A stretch of 64,000 nt of DNA from Gammaproteobacteria bacterium 45_16_T64 (GCA_002162955.1 MABD01000012.1:1-64000), one strand, 5' to 3'. Numbered from the stretch's first letter, positions 1 to 10,935 are shown. Translations and numbers: made by a program. The notes: generated by a model from the sequence alone, not told the origin.

Positions 1-152
1 AGTACTTTACCACTGTCGAGATCCATAACAGCCGCTTTTACAGCGCCCAACTGGATTTTAGCGGTATCAACATTCGGAAAAGAGGCACTTGCAGTGGAAC
101 CTATCCCAATGGTTAGGTACACAAGTAGCGATAGTAAAACTTTGAAGTACAC
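1..152 (-). CDS. S11-family peptidase (D-Ala-D-Ala endopeptidase/carboxypeptidase-like), N-terminal fragment
   Basis: Only the first 50 codons are inside the window; the gene continues beyond position 1. It starts with GTG at 152, because an in-frame TGA lies two codons upstream, and a GGGAAGAAG ribosome-binding site precedes it. The visible protein has a hydrophobic signal peptide (residues 2 to about 22, ending in an AxA-like STASA segment). This is followed by AAVMDLDSGKVL, the opening strand typical of low-molecular-weight penicillin-binding proteins of peptidase family S11 (PBP5/PBP7 type), which trim peptidoglycan in the periplasm. The catalytic SxxK motif would lie just outside the window, so the family call rests on this short stretch only. 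A class A beta-lactamase-like protein is a less likely alternative. Confidence 0.5.
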   Translation of the reverse strand, partial: MYFKVLLSLLVYLTIGIGSTASASFPNVDTAKIQLGAVKAAVMDLDSGKV

Positions 153-415
153 GGATCACTTCTTCCCAGTTAGTTTATTAGGTTAACCCCACTTAAACAT
201 TTCCCTTCTGCCTTGGGAAGGAATCGTTTCGTATTTCCCTGCACTTCTTGTGGTTCGTAGCGCAAATGACACAGTTTGCTCATCCCGAGTCAAGCAGAAG
301 CTATCGCAGCTGGGGAGCGAGCAAGATAATCCAGAGCCTGTTGCGTATCACCTTCGTGTATAGGATGAAAGAAAGGATGTACTTACAGATTTTAATATAC
401 TAAGACCTCTAGTGA

Positions 416-1174
416 TTAGCGGCTTACTCCGTACTTCTTTAGCAACGCAGTATAATGTGTTGATCTCTTAAACTCAGCCATATACTTGGAAAACGCTTCT
501 CCGATATCGCGTCGTTTTCTAGGTTTCGAAAAACCCAAATAGTTTGGAAGCTCGGTAAGAGGCGGTTCAAGCACTTTGATACTGGAGAAGTTCTCATGCT
601 CTACAAATCTCGTTCTTAGCTTTAATGGGTTAAGTAAGGCCACATCAAGCCTCCCTTTGGAAAGCATTGCCAACATTTGCTCCCTCTTGTTCACTCGATA
701 CTTTTTTATGTAATCGGCTTCTGAGAATTCATCGCCATACATAAACCCTCGAACAATTCCAATTCGATAACCCGATAAATCCCTTAAGTCACCATTGTAC
801 TCAATGTCTCGTGACCTGGAGATCACGAAATGATTTCGCGTATATGAAAGCACATTACCCTTAAAATAATAGGTGTACTTCTCCCTTTCGGGTCTTCGGC
901 CAAGATAGGTAATGGCATCAGCCTCTCCATTTTCGACCATGCTCATTGCGCGCTTCCAAGGATAACTCTTGAAAGAAACCTTAATATTAGCTTGCGTGGC
1001 GACGTTATTGATCATATCAATATGCAAACCGACCAATTTGTTATTTTGAGTGAACTCAAAAGGTGCATACTGACCATCCCCTCTAACGATTAACAGCTCC
1101 TCAGAATAGAGCCGCGGAGCAAAAGAGAGACATACCAAATATAAGATCAACAAGGTTACAATTCTATTATCCAC
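416..1174 (-). CDS. Orphan periplasmic substrate-binding protein (SBP_bac_3-like)
   Basis: A 252-residue exported protein. It has a signal peptide (about residues 1-25, ending LYSEE), then the pattern of family-3 solute-binding proteins: a GQYAPFEFTQNNKLVGLHID opening, an SYPWKRAMSMVENGEADAI segment, and RIGIVRG leading to the second lobe. The length is normal for the family. The start is GTG at 1174, supported by an AGGAAGGA ribosome-binding site 8 nt upstream. No ABC permease or ATPase lies nearby, so it may be a sensor-associated or orphan binding protein rather than part of an importer. In marine gammaproteobacteria such orphan proteins are often annotated as amino-acid-binding proteins; the ligand cannot be told from sequence. 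It lies downstream of, and on the same strand as, the haloperoxidase gene, with 173 nt between them. Confidence 0.75.
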   Translation of the reverse strand: MDNRIVTLLILYLVCLSFAPRLYSEELLIVRGDGQYAPFEFTQNNKLVGLHIDMINNVATQANIKVSFKSYPWKRAMSMVENGEADAITYLGRRPEREKYTYYFKGNVLSYTRNHFVISRSRDIEYNGDLRDLSGYRIGIVRGFMYGDEFSEADYIKKYRVNKREQMLAMLSKGRLDVALLNPLKLRTRFVEHENFSSIKVLEPPLTELPNYLGFSKPRKRRDIGEAFSKYMAEFKRSTHYTALLKKYGVSR

Positions 1175-1347
1175 TATAAAATCCTTCCTAACATCAATAG
1201 ATTATAGTTAAAGATATAGAGGAAAACAGTACTATCTATGCCTATTTACTACGAAGCCAAAGCGTCCTAACTTAGAAGGATATGGTAAGAAAAACCTAAT
1301 ACACTAATTATGATACGAACAGCAGCACTAGCGTATTAGGCAATCAA

Positions 1348-3105
1348 TTAGACCTCAGTAACATCTCCGTCATTAATATTCAAAACTCGTCCATCAAATC
1401 TAGTTAAGGTAAAACCAAAGAAATCCGATTCATGAATCGTTCTAGAGTGGTCCTGCAGCAACCCAATAGCAAGTTGCTCTCCAGCAGCCATCCCTTGAAC
1501 GCCATCTTGACGATAATGAACACCGGCTGCATCACGACCGATTGAAATGTTATTAGCAAGCTTATTTATTTCACCACCAAGCGTTAAATCACTTCCTATA
1601 TATGGAAGTAAGTTATCGCCCGTTGCATCAGCTACCACTGGATTCTGAATCACAAAATCCTCATTAAAACATGCTTTCAGTATGGTGGCACAACATCCCG
1701 CGATCGTAGCGTGTCCAGCGGGGAAAGATGGATGCGTTGGAGAGCCTTCAGTGTAGGCTTGAGGGCAAAATCCAGTACCGTGCAAACTAAATACTTCATT
1801 TACCGCTGCTGAATTTAGGAGGTCTGAATGCAGTTCATACTCCCGTTGATTTGTTTGATGGAAATGTACCCGACCAGCCAAAACCTCAGGACGTAAAAAT
1901 CTGTGAACACGCCACTTCTGGAACCATGCGCCCGCTAATGCTGTGTTCCCCGCCTTGGTCACCATATCTAGGATGAAAGGCCCCCCTAGACTGGTAAAGC
2001 CATCTTGATTGTGGCTTTGCTTATAAGGGTTCCCTGTTGCAATAGCGTCTGGGCCGTAGCCGAGCATAACAAACGCAGCATTTAAGTATGCTTGGAAAAG
2101 TACATCACGGTGAACATACTCTGATAGTGCTCGATTGTTATAAATATACCGTGGCGTACTGTCAAAACCTAAACCTTCATTTGGAGTACCGCCTCTCTGC
2201 ACGTTAAGCCAATTTGCCTCATCGACCATGAAGTCAACTCCTGCTAACCCAACGTCATAACGCTGCTCAATCTGACTGGGGCCGTAATCAAAGCCCTGCC
2301 ACAAGAATTGGCTTATTTGAGGGCCGTTTAGGTCGCCGACTGTTTCACCTCGGAAGATATTGGCTACAGATGTAGAGCCATTTGCAACACTCCCCGGTGT
2401 CGCACTCAAAAGATTTAGATCAGTAATCGCCTGTTGAATTGAAGTACTACTTGAGTATTCAGAAAAAGGAACATCCCGAGTTAGCGCCTGCCAATACACT
2501 TCGACCATTTCGCCAGCAAGATCTGCACTTCTAAATGTCCACGCAGGATTGATTCGCGTTGCATGACTATCCAGGCCTGCTATTTCAAATCGAAAAGCGC
2601 CTTGTGGATTCGTAAGTCGTCGCGATGCCGTTGAGTCTAATGGAATGTTGTTAAAGTCTGTAGCGGCTCCTGTTTGTAGCGCTCTCTGTAGCGATTCAAA
2701 TGCTTGGGGGTCAACTTCACCAAATTGGTTACAGGGAAGCGTCTTGCTATAACTCGCATAGTAGCGCTCATACTGATAGCGCTGCTCATCATTGTTGATT
2801 TCTTGTTCGCTAGCATCACGTGTTTCAAGAAAGTGCTGCCTAGATGCCTTTATTTTTTTTCTTAATGCCTTAGCTGCACGACGACGAGAATCTATTCCTG
2901 TACCAACATCGGCCTCATCAGTATCGATCACCTGAAGCGCCTCTGCGTTAACATCAACTTCTGCGCTAGCAACATTATTTACACCAAGACCTGCTGCTCC
3001 TAATACTGCACCCGCCCCAGCGCTCATTTTTATGAACTGGCGTCTAGATGACGTTTGGGTTTCATTCCTGGTTTGGTCGTCTGGTGGGGTTTGATCTATG
3101 GACAT
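1348..3105 (-). CDS. Tat-exported vanadium-dependent haloperoxidase
   Basis: A 585-residue protein of the PAP2/vanadium-haloperoxidase superfamily, which oxidises halides with hydrogen peroxide using bound vanadate. The vanadate-binding residues are recognisable: K397 in QKWRVHRFLRPE with R405, S460-G464-H465 in PSFPAGHATIAG, and R524 with the acid-base histidine H530 in SIGRDAAGVHYRQD. The N-terminus has a twin-arginine signal (SSRRQFIKMSAGAGAVLGAA, about residues 19-38), so it is exported folded. An AAGGA ribosome-binding site precedes the ATG. A Fur-box-like palindrome sits about 80-100 nt upstream, suggesting iron control. Whether it prefers bromide, iodide or chloride cannot be judged here; phosphatase activity is an alternative but the long domain and histidine pattern favour a haloperoxidase. 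Confidence 0.9.
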   Translation of the reverse strand: MSIDQTPPDDQTRNETQTSSRRQFIKMSAGAGAVLGAAGLGVNNVASAEVDVNAEALQVIDTDEADVGTGIDSRRRAAKALRKKIKASRQHFLETRDASEQEINNDEQRYQYERYYASYSKTLPCNQFGEVDPQAFESLQRALQTGAATDFNNIPLDSTASRRLTNPQGAFRFEIAGLDSHATRINPAWTFRSADLAGEMVEVYWQALTRDVPFSEYSSSTSIQQAITDLNLLSATPGSVANGSTSVANIFRGETVGDLNGPQISQFLWQGFDYGPSQIEQRYDVGLAGVDFMVDEANWLNVQRGGTPNEGLGFDSTPRYIYNNRALSEYVHRDVLFQAYLNAAFVMLGYGPDAIATGNPYKQSHNQDGFTSLGGPFILDMVTKAGNTALAGAWFQKWRVHRFLRPEVLAGRVHFHQTNQREYELHSDLLNSAAVNEVFSLHGTGFCPQAYTEGSPTHPSFPAGHATIAGCCATILKACFNEDFVIQNPVVADATGDNLLPYIGSDLTLGGEINKLANNISIGRDAAGVHYRQDGVQGMAAGEQLAIGLLQDHSRTIHESDFFGFTLTRFDGRVLNINDGDVTEV

Positions 3106-3483
3106 TGAGCATTTTCCTTATTGCTGTTTAAAATATGGGTACCAATAAACGAACTAATAAAACGGCATAAATCCCACGCCGCGATCACTAATGATAATCA
3201 TTATCAATACGTTACAATTATCAGCCTCATAAGGTCAAGTGCTTATTGTTACTCCGCACAGGGTTCTGCATACAAATTTTGGTAGTGTGTCCAGGTGCAC
3301 AAATATAGTATTTTAAGATCGCTAACTCTTCGATTAGCTTCACATCCTAGTTGATGAATTTCTAAACGAGAAAGACCGTTTTTCCAAATCACTGTATTCT
3401 TAATCAAAATAAAATCGCTAGTATAGGTCGCACAATTTTTTCGATCATTCGATTAACATGATCAACAATCAAAGAGGTGCAAA
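3106..3483. other. Divergent intergenic region
   Basis: 378 nt without a convincing gene. Apart from the Fur-box-like site at 3187-3205, it is A+T rich and must hold the promoters of both flanking genes. I could not assign -35/-10 elements with confidence. Confidence 0.6.
3187..3205. promoter_or_regulatory. Fur-box-like palindrome
   Basis: ACTAATGATAATCATTATC matches the classical 19-bp ferric-uptake-regulator consensus GATAATGATAATCATTATC at 17 of 19 positions. It lies in the divergent region between the haloperoxidase gene (ATG at 3105) and the crotonase gene (start 3484), much closer to the former. Seen directly; binding by Fur is inferred. Confidence 0.75.
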
Positions 3484-4263
3484 TTGAATAACGATGTTCT
3501 TATTAACGAAATGTTCGGACAGACACTCTGGCTAACAATGAATCGGCCAAAAGCGTTGAACTCACTAAGCTTTGACTTGCTCAACAGCCTTATGTCAGCG
3601 TTACTGGATGCAGAAAGCGATGACAACGTACGTTCAGTAGTCATCACAGGAAAAGGGAAAGCGTTTAGTGCTGGGGCTGATCTTAAAGCTCAAATTGCTG
3701 AATACGCACCGGGCGAAAAGGATATCCTCGATAGTTGCGTAGAAGTCTTTGAGCAATTACGTAATTTTAGCAAACCGACTATTGCTGCAATTAATGGCCT
3801 GAGCTGTGGGGGCGGCCTAGAGCTTGCGATGTGTTGTGACTTGCTATATGGCAGTGACAACGCGAGCATTGGTGATGCTCACTGTAACTATGGCATTGTT
3901 CCCGGCGGCGGCGGTGCAGCTATTATGCCTAGACTGCTTCCCTTACCTATCGTCAAATATCTTTTGTTCACCGGTGATTTTTTGCCCGCTAGCGTTTTAC
4001 AAAAATATGGAATGATTAACGATGTATTTCCGCACGATGAATTTGAGGGCTCTATCAATAAGATAGCTTCCGTAATAAACAGCAAAAGCCCCCTAGGGTT
4101 AGCACGCTCAAAACGAATTGCGAATAGTGCACTGGACAAGTCTGCCGCAGATGCGTTGTACGAAGAACGTCTATTCGCAAGGGACCAATTTAGATCCTAT
4201 GATTATAATGAGGGTATTAGTGCATTCCTTGAAAAGAGAACGCCTGAGTTTAAGGGTTACTAG
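3484..4263 (+). CDS. Enoyl-CoA hydratase/isomerase family protein with altered second acidic site
   Basis: A 259-residue crotonase-fold protein. The oxyanion-hole segments are present: FSAGADLKAQ near residue 60-70 and GLSCGGGLELAM near 105-117. At the second catalytic position, where hydratases usually have PE before the LGxxPGxGG loop, this protein reads DAHCNYGIVPGGGG, with His where the glutamate is expected. It may therefore be an isomerase, thioesterase or decarboxylase-like crotonase rather than a hydratase. The start is a TTG at 3484 with AGAGGTG five nt upstream; an alternative ATG at 3511 lacks a clear site. A LysR-type regulator gene follows on the same strand. Confidence 0.8.
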   Translation: MNNDVLINEMFGQTLWLTMNRPKALNSLSFDLLNSLMSALLDAESDDNVRSVVITGKGKAFSAGADLKAQIAEYAPGEKDILDSCVEVFEQLRNFSKPTIAAINGLSCGGGLELAMCCDLLYGSDNASIGDAHCNYGIVPGGGGAAIMPRLLPLPIVKYLLFTGDFLPASVLQKYGMINDVFPHDEFEGSINKIASVINSKSPLGLARSKRIANSALDKSAADALYEERLFARDQFRSYDYNEGISAFLEKRTPEFKGY

Positions 4264-4448
4264 TAGCGTGTAAACTCAGGTAGGACTTCGATAGTAGATA
4301 TATTTATCTATATACCGGCTACCCGGCATATATCCTTGGACTTTATGCTGGATCGTACTTCTCGGTTTCTTGAGTTATACTGAAAAATCGAGAAAATATG
4401 GAGGACGAATCAGTCTATAGGAATAATGCTGGTTCGGAAATATGAACA

Positions 4449-5345
4449 ATGTCGAAGATTAACCAATATCGCGTTTTTGTATCTATAGTAGAGAATGGTA
4501 GCTTTTCTTCGGCAGCGAAAGAGCTACTCGTATCTCCGTCATCGATCAGCAAGAAGTTAAGCTTGCTTGAAGAGACCTTGAAAGTAAAATTGATTAATCG
4601 TTCCACCCATTCAATTTCAGTTACCAGCCAAGGAGAAACATTCTACAGAAAAGTAAAGGACATTCTAGATCGTATCGAAACTGCAGAAGCGGTCATTAAG
4701 GATAACAATACATCTCCTCGGGGTAAATTGACAATCTCCCTACCCCCGATATTACTTAGAACCCCTTTAATGACACTGCTGAAGGATTTTACTGAACGTT
4801 ATCCAGACATCCATTTTCACCTCATAGTTTCAGATCACTACATCGATTTGATAGAGAAAAATGTGGATTTCGCATTTCGGCTAGGTGAGCTAGATGACTC
4901 ACGGCTTACTGCCGTGACGTTGGAAAAATTAAAGCTATCCTATTATGCCTCGCCAGCATATTTGTCCCTACACGACGACATACAATTTTCGGCGCTATTC
5001 AAGAAAAATCACATAATCATGCCATCATCTATGTCAAACTCTGGCCTAACGAAATTGATTGGTTTGACAGGTCAAAAGAACATGAGCGACGCTTACGAAT
5101 ACCATTCCACAAACGACACCAATTCGCTTATCGAAATGGCGGTAGCCTCAATGGGGGTTGTTATGGCGCCAGACATTACGGTCAAAAGTAATGTGACGAA
5201 CGGAACGCTACAATCAATTTTTCCGAAAAGGAGGCTACCAAAACTCCCTGTTAATCTAATTTTTCATAACAATGAATTTCTAGCCGAAAATATGAGTATC
5301 TTTAAAGAATACATAAAAGGCAACTTTGCCGACGCAATGAAATAG
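4449..5345 (+). CDS. LysR-family transcriptional regulator
   Basis: 298 residues, the normal LysR length. The winged helix-turn-helix is at residues 1-60, with FSSAAKELLVSPSSISKKL as the recognition region and RSTHSISVTSQGETF as the wing. A co-inducer-binding domain follows (about residues 88-290). It lies 185 nt downstream of the crotonase gene and convergent with a second crotonase, so one or both are plausible targets. The effector is unknown. Confidence 0.9.
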   Translation: MSKINQYRVFVSIVENGSFSSAAKELLVSPSSISKKLSLLEETLKVKLINRSTHSISVTSQGETFYRKVKDILDRIETAEAVIKDNNTSPRGKLTISLPPILLRTPLMTLLKDFTERYPDIHFHLIVSDHYIDLIEKNVDFAFRLGELDDSRLTAVTLEKLKLSYYASPAYLSLHDDIQFSALFKKNHIIMPSSMSNSGLTKLIGLTGQKNMSDAYEYHSTNDTNSLIEMAVASMGVVMAPDITVKSNVTNGTLQSIFPKRRLPKLPVNLIFHNNEFLAENMSIFKEYIKGNFADAMK

Positions 5346-5357
5346 AGGGCTGATCTG

Positions 5358-5410
5358 CAGTTAGATTTAACTGCGACATCATAATAGGGGCATAGATCGC
5401 TCTATGCCCA
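5358..5410. terminator. Two consecutive hairpins between convergent genes
   Basis: GCAGTTA/TAACTGC (5358-5364 with 5369-5375, loop GATT) is followed by GGGCATAGA/TCTATGCCC (5389-5397 with 5402-5410, loop TCGC), both perfect. They sit between the ends of the LysR gene and the convergent crotonase gene. No strong T-run follows, so bidirectional termination is likely but not certain. Confidence 0.6.
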
Positions 5411-5461
5411 ATTCCCTGTAAATACGGCTCAGCATCCATCGTTGTAGAAGTTCTGATACAG

Positions 5462-6307
5462 TTAAACTAACCGGCCCCACAATGGTCTTAGCGCCCATAG
5501 AGACAGAAACACTAACGATGGAACATGTTTCTTTTTACTCCACAAAAATCGAGACTGCTCGCGTAAGAAAGCTGATCCCAAAAATGCATCAGCAAGTTCA
5601 GCTGACTCAGTTGCATTTGCTAGCTCAAGTTCTTTCAACTCGCTTCCTGCAAGGAACGACCTAGATGCGCCGTCATCAACCCAGCCTTTCGCAATTTTGT
5701 GTGCTTCTTCTTGTAACTGCTCATGGGGTACGACCCATTGCACTAACCCTGCGGATACCGCTTCAGCTGCGGTTGGTTTCCAGCCTTCTGTACCCAGCAT
5801 CCTCTGCGCATTCTTCTCTCCCATTAGGCGGGGAAAATGAATACTTGAACAGCCTTCTGGTGTTATTCCTAGTGCAGCGAAAGGTGTAGAGAAAGTAGCC
5901 TTTTCTGATGCAATAATACCACTACACAACGTCGCAGACGTAACACTTGCACCGATAGCAGGGCCATTAATGGCAACGAGAATAGGTTTCGGAAAATGAA
6001 GAAAAGCCTCGAAGAGCTGCTGATTATGATCGATGATAAATCCATGTAGTTTCTTCGGATGCATAGGCTTCAACGTTCCGCCAAGATTAACTCCCGCTGA
6101 ATAGTAGCTGCCTGCTCCCGTGAAGATTACTGCTTTCGCAGAATCTTCCTTACCCGCTTTTCCAAACGCTTCCTTGAATGCATCCATCATCTCTGCGGTC
6201 CAACCATTAAGCTTCTTTGGCTGATTCATCATTATTGTCAACACACCATCCTTCAATGAAGTCTGGATGTATTCTGCGGCACTACTTGTCAAATTAAGCA
6301 CATTCAC
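5462..6307 (-). CDS. Delta3,Delta2-enoyl-CoA isomerase-like crotonase
   Basis: A 281-residue crotonase. The segment FSTPFAALGITPEGCSSIHF near residues 140-160 closely resembles the catalytic loop of peroxisomal-type Delta3,Delta2-enoyl-CoA isomerases (ECI2/PECI), where the PEG glutamate moves the double bond. YYSAGVNLGG is the first oxyanion-hole segment. This role, bringing odd-positioned double bonds of unsaturated fatty acids into beta-oxidation, fits the other acyl-CoA enzymes in the window. Start is GTG at 6307 with AGGAGA eight nt upstream. The last 25 residues are unusual for the family (FLSLWALRPLWGRLV ending). Confidence 0.8.
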   Translation of the reverse strand: MNVLNLTSSAAEYIQTSLKDGVLTIMMNQPKKLNGWTAEMMDAFKEAFGKAGKEDSAKAVIFTGAGSYYSAGVNLGGTLKPMHPKKLHGFIIDHNQQLFEAFLHFPKPILVAINGPAIGASVTSATLCSGIIASEKATFSTPFAALGITPEGCSSIHFPRLMGEKNAQRMLGTEGWKPTAAEAVSAGLVQWVVPHEQLQEEAHKIAKGWVDDGASRSFLAGSELKELELANATESAELADAFLGSAFLREQSRFLWSKKKHVPSLVFLSLWALRPLWGRLV

Positions 6308-6627
6308 TCAGTTTTCTCCTAACTAGAAATATCGATGGAAGGATTATTCCTGAATTTGTCTTGCTGAGCTAGAGGTCAGGCCTAGAAATGTCTATATAGT
6401 CAGATTCAACACCATAGCGGTGAAATTTCACTCAGACATTATGTCACAACAAGGGCATGACCAATGGGTCACTGCTACCACCCTCCATACCAAAGGATTA
6501 AATGCCCGCCCTTTTCCATAATATGTCCCGATCAGACCCAATATGTCCATTACAGTGCTGAACACACCTCAACTCAAAAAGTACACTGGATTTATATTCA
6601 CAAACCCATGAACTTCGGTGACTTGTT
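6308..6627. other. Intergenic region upstream of the MAPEG gene, with a spaced direct repeat
   Basis: 320 nt without a gene. It contains AATATGTCC twice (6520-6528 and 6540-6548), spaced 20 nt apart, i.e. about two helical turns, and a short palindrome TGACCAATGGGTCA (6458-6471). These could be regulator sites for the divergent crotonase or MAPEG genes. No clear promoter elements were recognised. Confidence 0.45.
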
Positions 6628-6731
6628 ATGACAACGGAAATTTCCATACTGCTCTCGGTAATGCTGCTTCTATTCATGTTGACGGCTATTCAAGTAGTGA
6701 TTACGATTAAAAATTATGGCAGTTTTACCGC

Positions 6732-6737
6732 TTTAGG
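6732..6737. repeat. Target-site duplication, left copy
   Basis: TTTAGG immediately before the TGT end of the IS21 element; the same six bases follow its other end at 8698-8703. Confidence 0.85.
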
Positions 6738-6806
6738 TGTCAACGGTAGCCCAAAACTGACCCACTTAACGGGATAAACGGTAATCCAAAATTGACCCAC
6801 CCATGG

Positions 6807-8602
<1,796 letters not shown>

Positions 8603-8697
8603 CACCGCCACCTTATTATTAATTTGGCGGTTATTTTGCCCCAGGTGGGTCAATTTTCGATTGTCGTTAGTGGGTCAGTTTTACATTACCGTTAACA

Positions 8698-8703
8698 TTT
8701 AGG
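8698..8703. repeat. Target-site duplication, right copy
   Basis: TTTAGG directly after the AACA end of the IS21 element, identical to the copy at 6732-6737. Confidence 0.85.
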
Positions 8704-9098
8704 AGGGCGCGACAGCATACCCTATTTTCAGCCAGGTATGGCGGGACGGCTACAACGAGCAATAGATAACTTGAAAGAAAGTCTTCACTTTTTTGTGCCT
8801 CTAATCTTATTGACCGCAATTCTCAATATTTCTAACGACTCAACCGTGTTGGGGGCTCAAATTTATCTTTTCGCTAGAATCCTTCATACGCCACTTTACC
8901 TATCCGGTATTGCAGTCCCAAGAACTATTGCCTATTCGATAGGCGTCATTGGAATGGTTTTGATCTCTTATGGTCTCTTCTTCAATTCCTAAAAGGAGCA
9001 TTAAATAGGTTTACTGTGTCTTTTAACGCTTCTTCATCAACGCTAGGTTGGCTCTCTTGGTTTTGAGCCTTTTTCTATATTAGGCATTGGAAATCTCT

Positions 9099-9120
9099 GC
9101 CATCCAACGGATGGCTTTTT
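9099..9120 (+). terminator. Rho-independent terminator of the MAPEG gene
   Basis: Perfect 7-bp stem GCCATCC/GGATGGC with an AAC loop, followed by TTTTT. It lies 107 nt past the MAPEG stop codon and before the convergent oxidoreductase gene. Confidence 0.85.
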
Positions 9121-9157
9121 ATGATCCCTTGTGTTTACTATGGGACTTTTAATAACG

Positions 9158-10174
9158 CTAGCACTCCAAAACGATCTTTCCTGCTACTCTCGATTCGTTT
9201 AAAATCTGGTGCGCACGATTCGCATCCATCAACGGAATCCGTTCGCTCACAATCGGCGCTATTTTCCCTGCCTCTAACAACGAGAGTAATTTACTCATGT
9301 CCTCCTGATAGATACTTGGCCGCTCATTATTTAGATTCCAAATAAAATAACCTAACATGCCTTTGTTTTCTTGATACATATTATAAAAACTAAATCGAGG
9401 AGTCGCTAACAACGCAGGCACTGCCTTCAACAATGCTAAATGCCCCGATGTTGTTGCCTCGGAAAAACCATACCCAACCACTTTGCCACCAAGTCGCAGA
9501 GCTTTGTAGGAACGTCGCCAATTGCTACCTCCAATGGGATCAAAAACTGCGTCTACACCTCCTCCTTCATTGGCGGTGACTACGTTAACAAAGTCCTCAG
9601 CATTGTAATCTATAGGCACACCTCCTAGAGACCGAACCAAATCATGCTTCCCCTTTGATGCGGTGCCCCACATTTCAAGGTTGTGTAATTTCCCTAACTG
9701 CAACAACGCGCTACCTACACCACCAGCAGCGCCGTGTATTAGAATTTTCTCACCCTCAATTACCCTAGCAACGCGATGTAACAGTTGATACGCCGTCAAG
9801 TAATTAAGTACCATAGAAACCGCGTCGGCCTGATCCAAACCAGGGGGCTGCTTCACCACTCTTTCCTGGGACACATTGAGGTGTGTAGAATAACCACCAA
9901 TTTGTGTCAGTGCCACAACGGCATCCCCTTTCCGAATACCCGTGACCGCAGCACCCACCTCTTCTACGATACCTGCCACTTCATAGCCTGGAGTGACTTG
10001 AGGTCCACGTATACCAGGATAGAGCCCCTCACGCACCATCAGGTCAGCGAAAGATACCCCGGCGACCTTTACTCTGATCTTCACCTCTCCGCCAACCGGA
10101 GCAGTTAGCTTCTCTTCTAATAACCTCAGTACTTTCTTTCCGCCCTTTTTTACAACAATCATCCGCTTGTTCAT
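9158..10174 (-). CDS. Zinc-free quinone-oxidoreductase-like MDR protein
   Basis: 338 residues of the medium-chain dehydrogenase/reductase superfamily. The GroES-like part (about 1-125) contains GVSFADLMVREGLYPG and TPGYEVAGIVEEVG, while the NADP-binding domain begins at ILIHGAAGGVGSALLQL. The zinc ligands of alcohol dehydrogenases are absent, placing it with quinone oxidoreductase/VAT-1-like reductases that reduce activated double bonds with NADPH. Its ATG overlaps the stop codon of the HD-domain gene upstream (GTATGA), so the pair is translationally coupled. Electron acceptor unknown. Confidence 0.85.
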   Translation of the reverse strand: MNKRMIVVKKGGKKVLRLLEEKLTAPVGGEVKIRVKVAGVSFADLMVREGLYPGIRGPQVTPGYEVAGIVEEVGAAVTGIRKGDAVVALTQIGGYSTHLNVSQERVVKQPPGLDQADAVSMVLNYLTAYQLLHRVARVIEGEKILIHGAAGGVGSALLQLGKLHNLEMWGTASKGKHDLVRSLGGVPIDYNAEDFVNVVTANEGGGVDAVFDPIGGSNWRRSYKALRLGGKVVGYGFSEATTSGHLALLKAVPALLATPRFSFYNMYQENKGMLGYFIWNLNNERPSIYQEDMSKLLSLLEAGKIAPIVSERIPLMDANRAHQILNESRVAGKIVLEC

Positions 10175-10935
10175 ACATATTCTCCTACTGGGTTATTATG
10201 AATCATTCTTTTTATTCCTAGCGTTCGAAGGGTAGAAAATCGCGATTCAGGCCGTAGCGTTGATTCTTTATCTACCCAACCCGTAAGCTCCTCTTTCAGG
10301 TTAAGTCTTGGATACCTTTCCAACGTTGAATTCACACACCCTATAGGCATATCGGAAAAACGATTCCCAACAACATCTAGCGAGCTACCAGCTTGCAGGT
10401 AATGAGCTTCCCAGCCACATTCTTCCCCTGGAATATCCATATTTAGATGAATGAGAATGGCATCGCTGATCTTTTTCGCATTCTTTTCATTGGTAAGTCC
10501 CAGCACATCTTCAGCACCCTGGACACCATCAAACGTAAAACACGTGGCGTTCACGCAGCCTCCATGATGTTTCTCCGTCAGCCCTAAATCGTGCAACATC
10601 ATACTTGCATATAGTATTTCTGGGTCCCAGCAACTACCGTCAAGTTGCCCCAATAGTGATGCCCAGATATACGATCGATGACAGTGATTAACCAACGCTA
10701 TGGATGAGTCTGACTCCATCTTTTCCATAGCTGTCCTAGCAAATACGGAATCAGGGTAAACGATCTTATCGAAATCAATTCGATTAAAGGCTCGTCTCTT
10801 TCCAAAATTTAGAGCGCGATAATAAAAAGCTAATTTTGCTTTCACCGCAGAGAGTGCATACAAACTCCGCTCTGCTCTCGTTAATCGCCCCTGGTTTTGT
10901 TCCCATGCATCACCATCATTCATTGAGATCATCAT
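10171..10935 (-). CDS. HD-domain hydrolase-like protein (cyanamide hydratase type)
   Basis: 254 residues. Metal-binding positions of the HD superfamily are visible: H in VNHCHRSYIWAS, the HD pair in SMMLHDLGLTEKHH, and a later histidine in ILIHLNMDIPG. The pattern with a short N-terminal helical part and small size resembles the cyanamide hydratase/HD hydrolase group rather than nucleotide signalling enzymes. The start is supported by AAGGGAAAG just before the ATG. It is divergent from a GlxA-type regulator and coupled to the oxidoreductase gene, suggesting a small regulated catabolic pair. The substrate is unknown. Confidence 0.75.
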   Translation of the reverse strand: MMISMNDGDAWEQNQGRLTRAERSLYALSAVKAKLAFYYRALNFGKRRAFNRIDFDKIVYPDSVFARTAMEKMESDSSIALVNHCHRSYIWASLLGQLDGSCWDPEILYASMMLHDLGLTEKHHGGCVNATCFTFDGVQGAEDVLGLTNEKNAKKISDAILIHLNMDIPGEECGWEAHYLQAGSSLDVVGNRFSDMPIGCVNSTLERYPRLNLKEELTGWVDKESTLRPESRFSTLRTLGIKRMIHNNPVGEYV

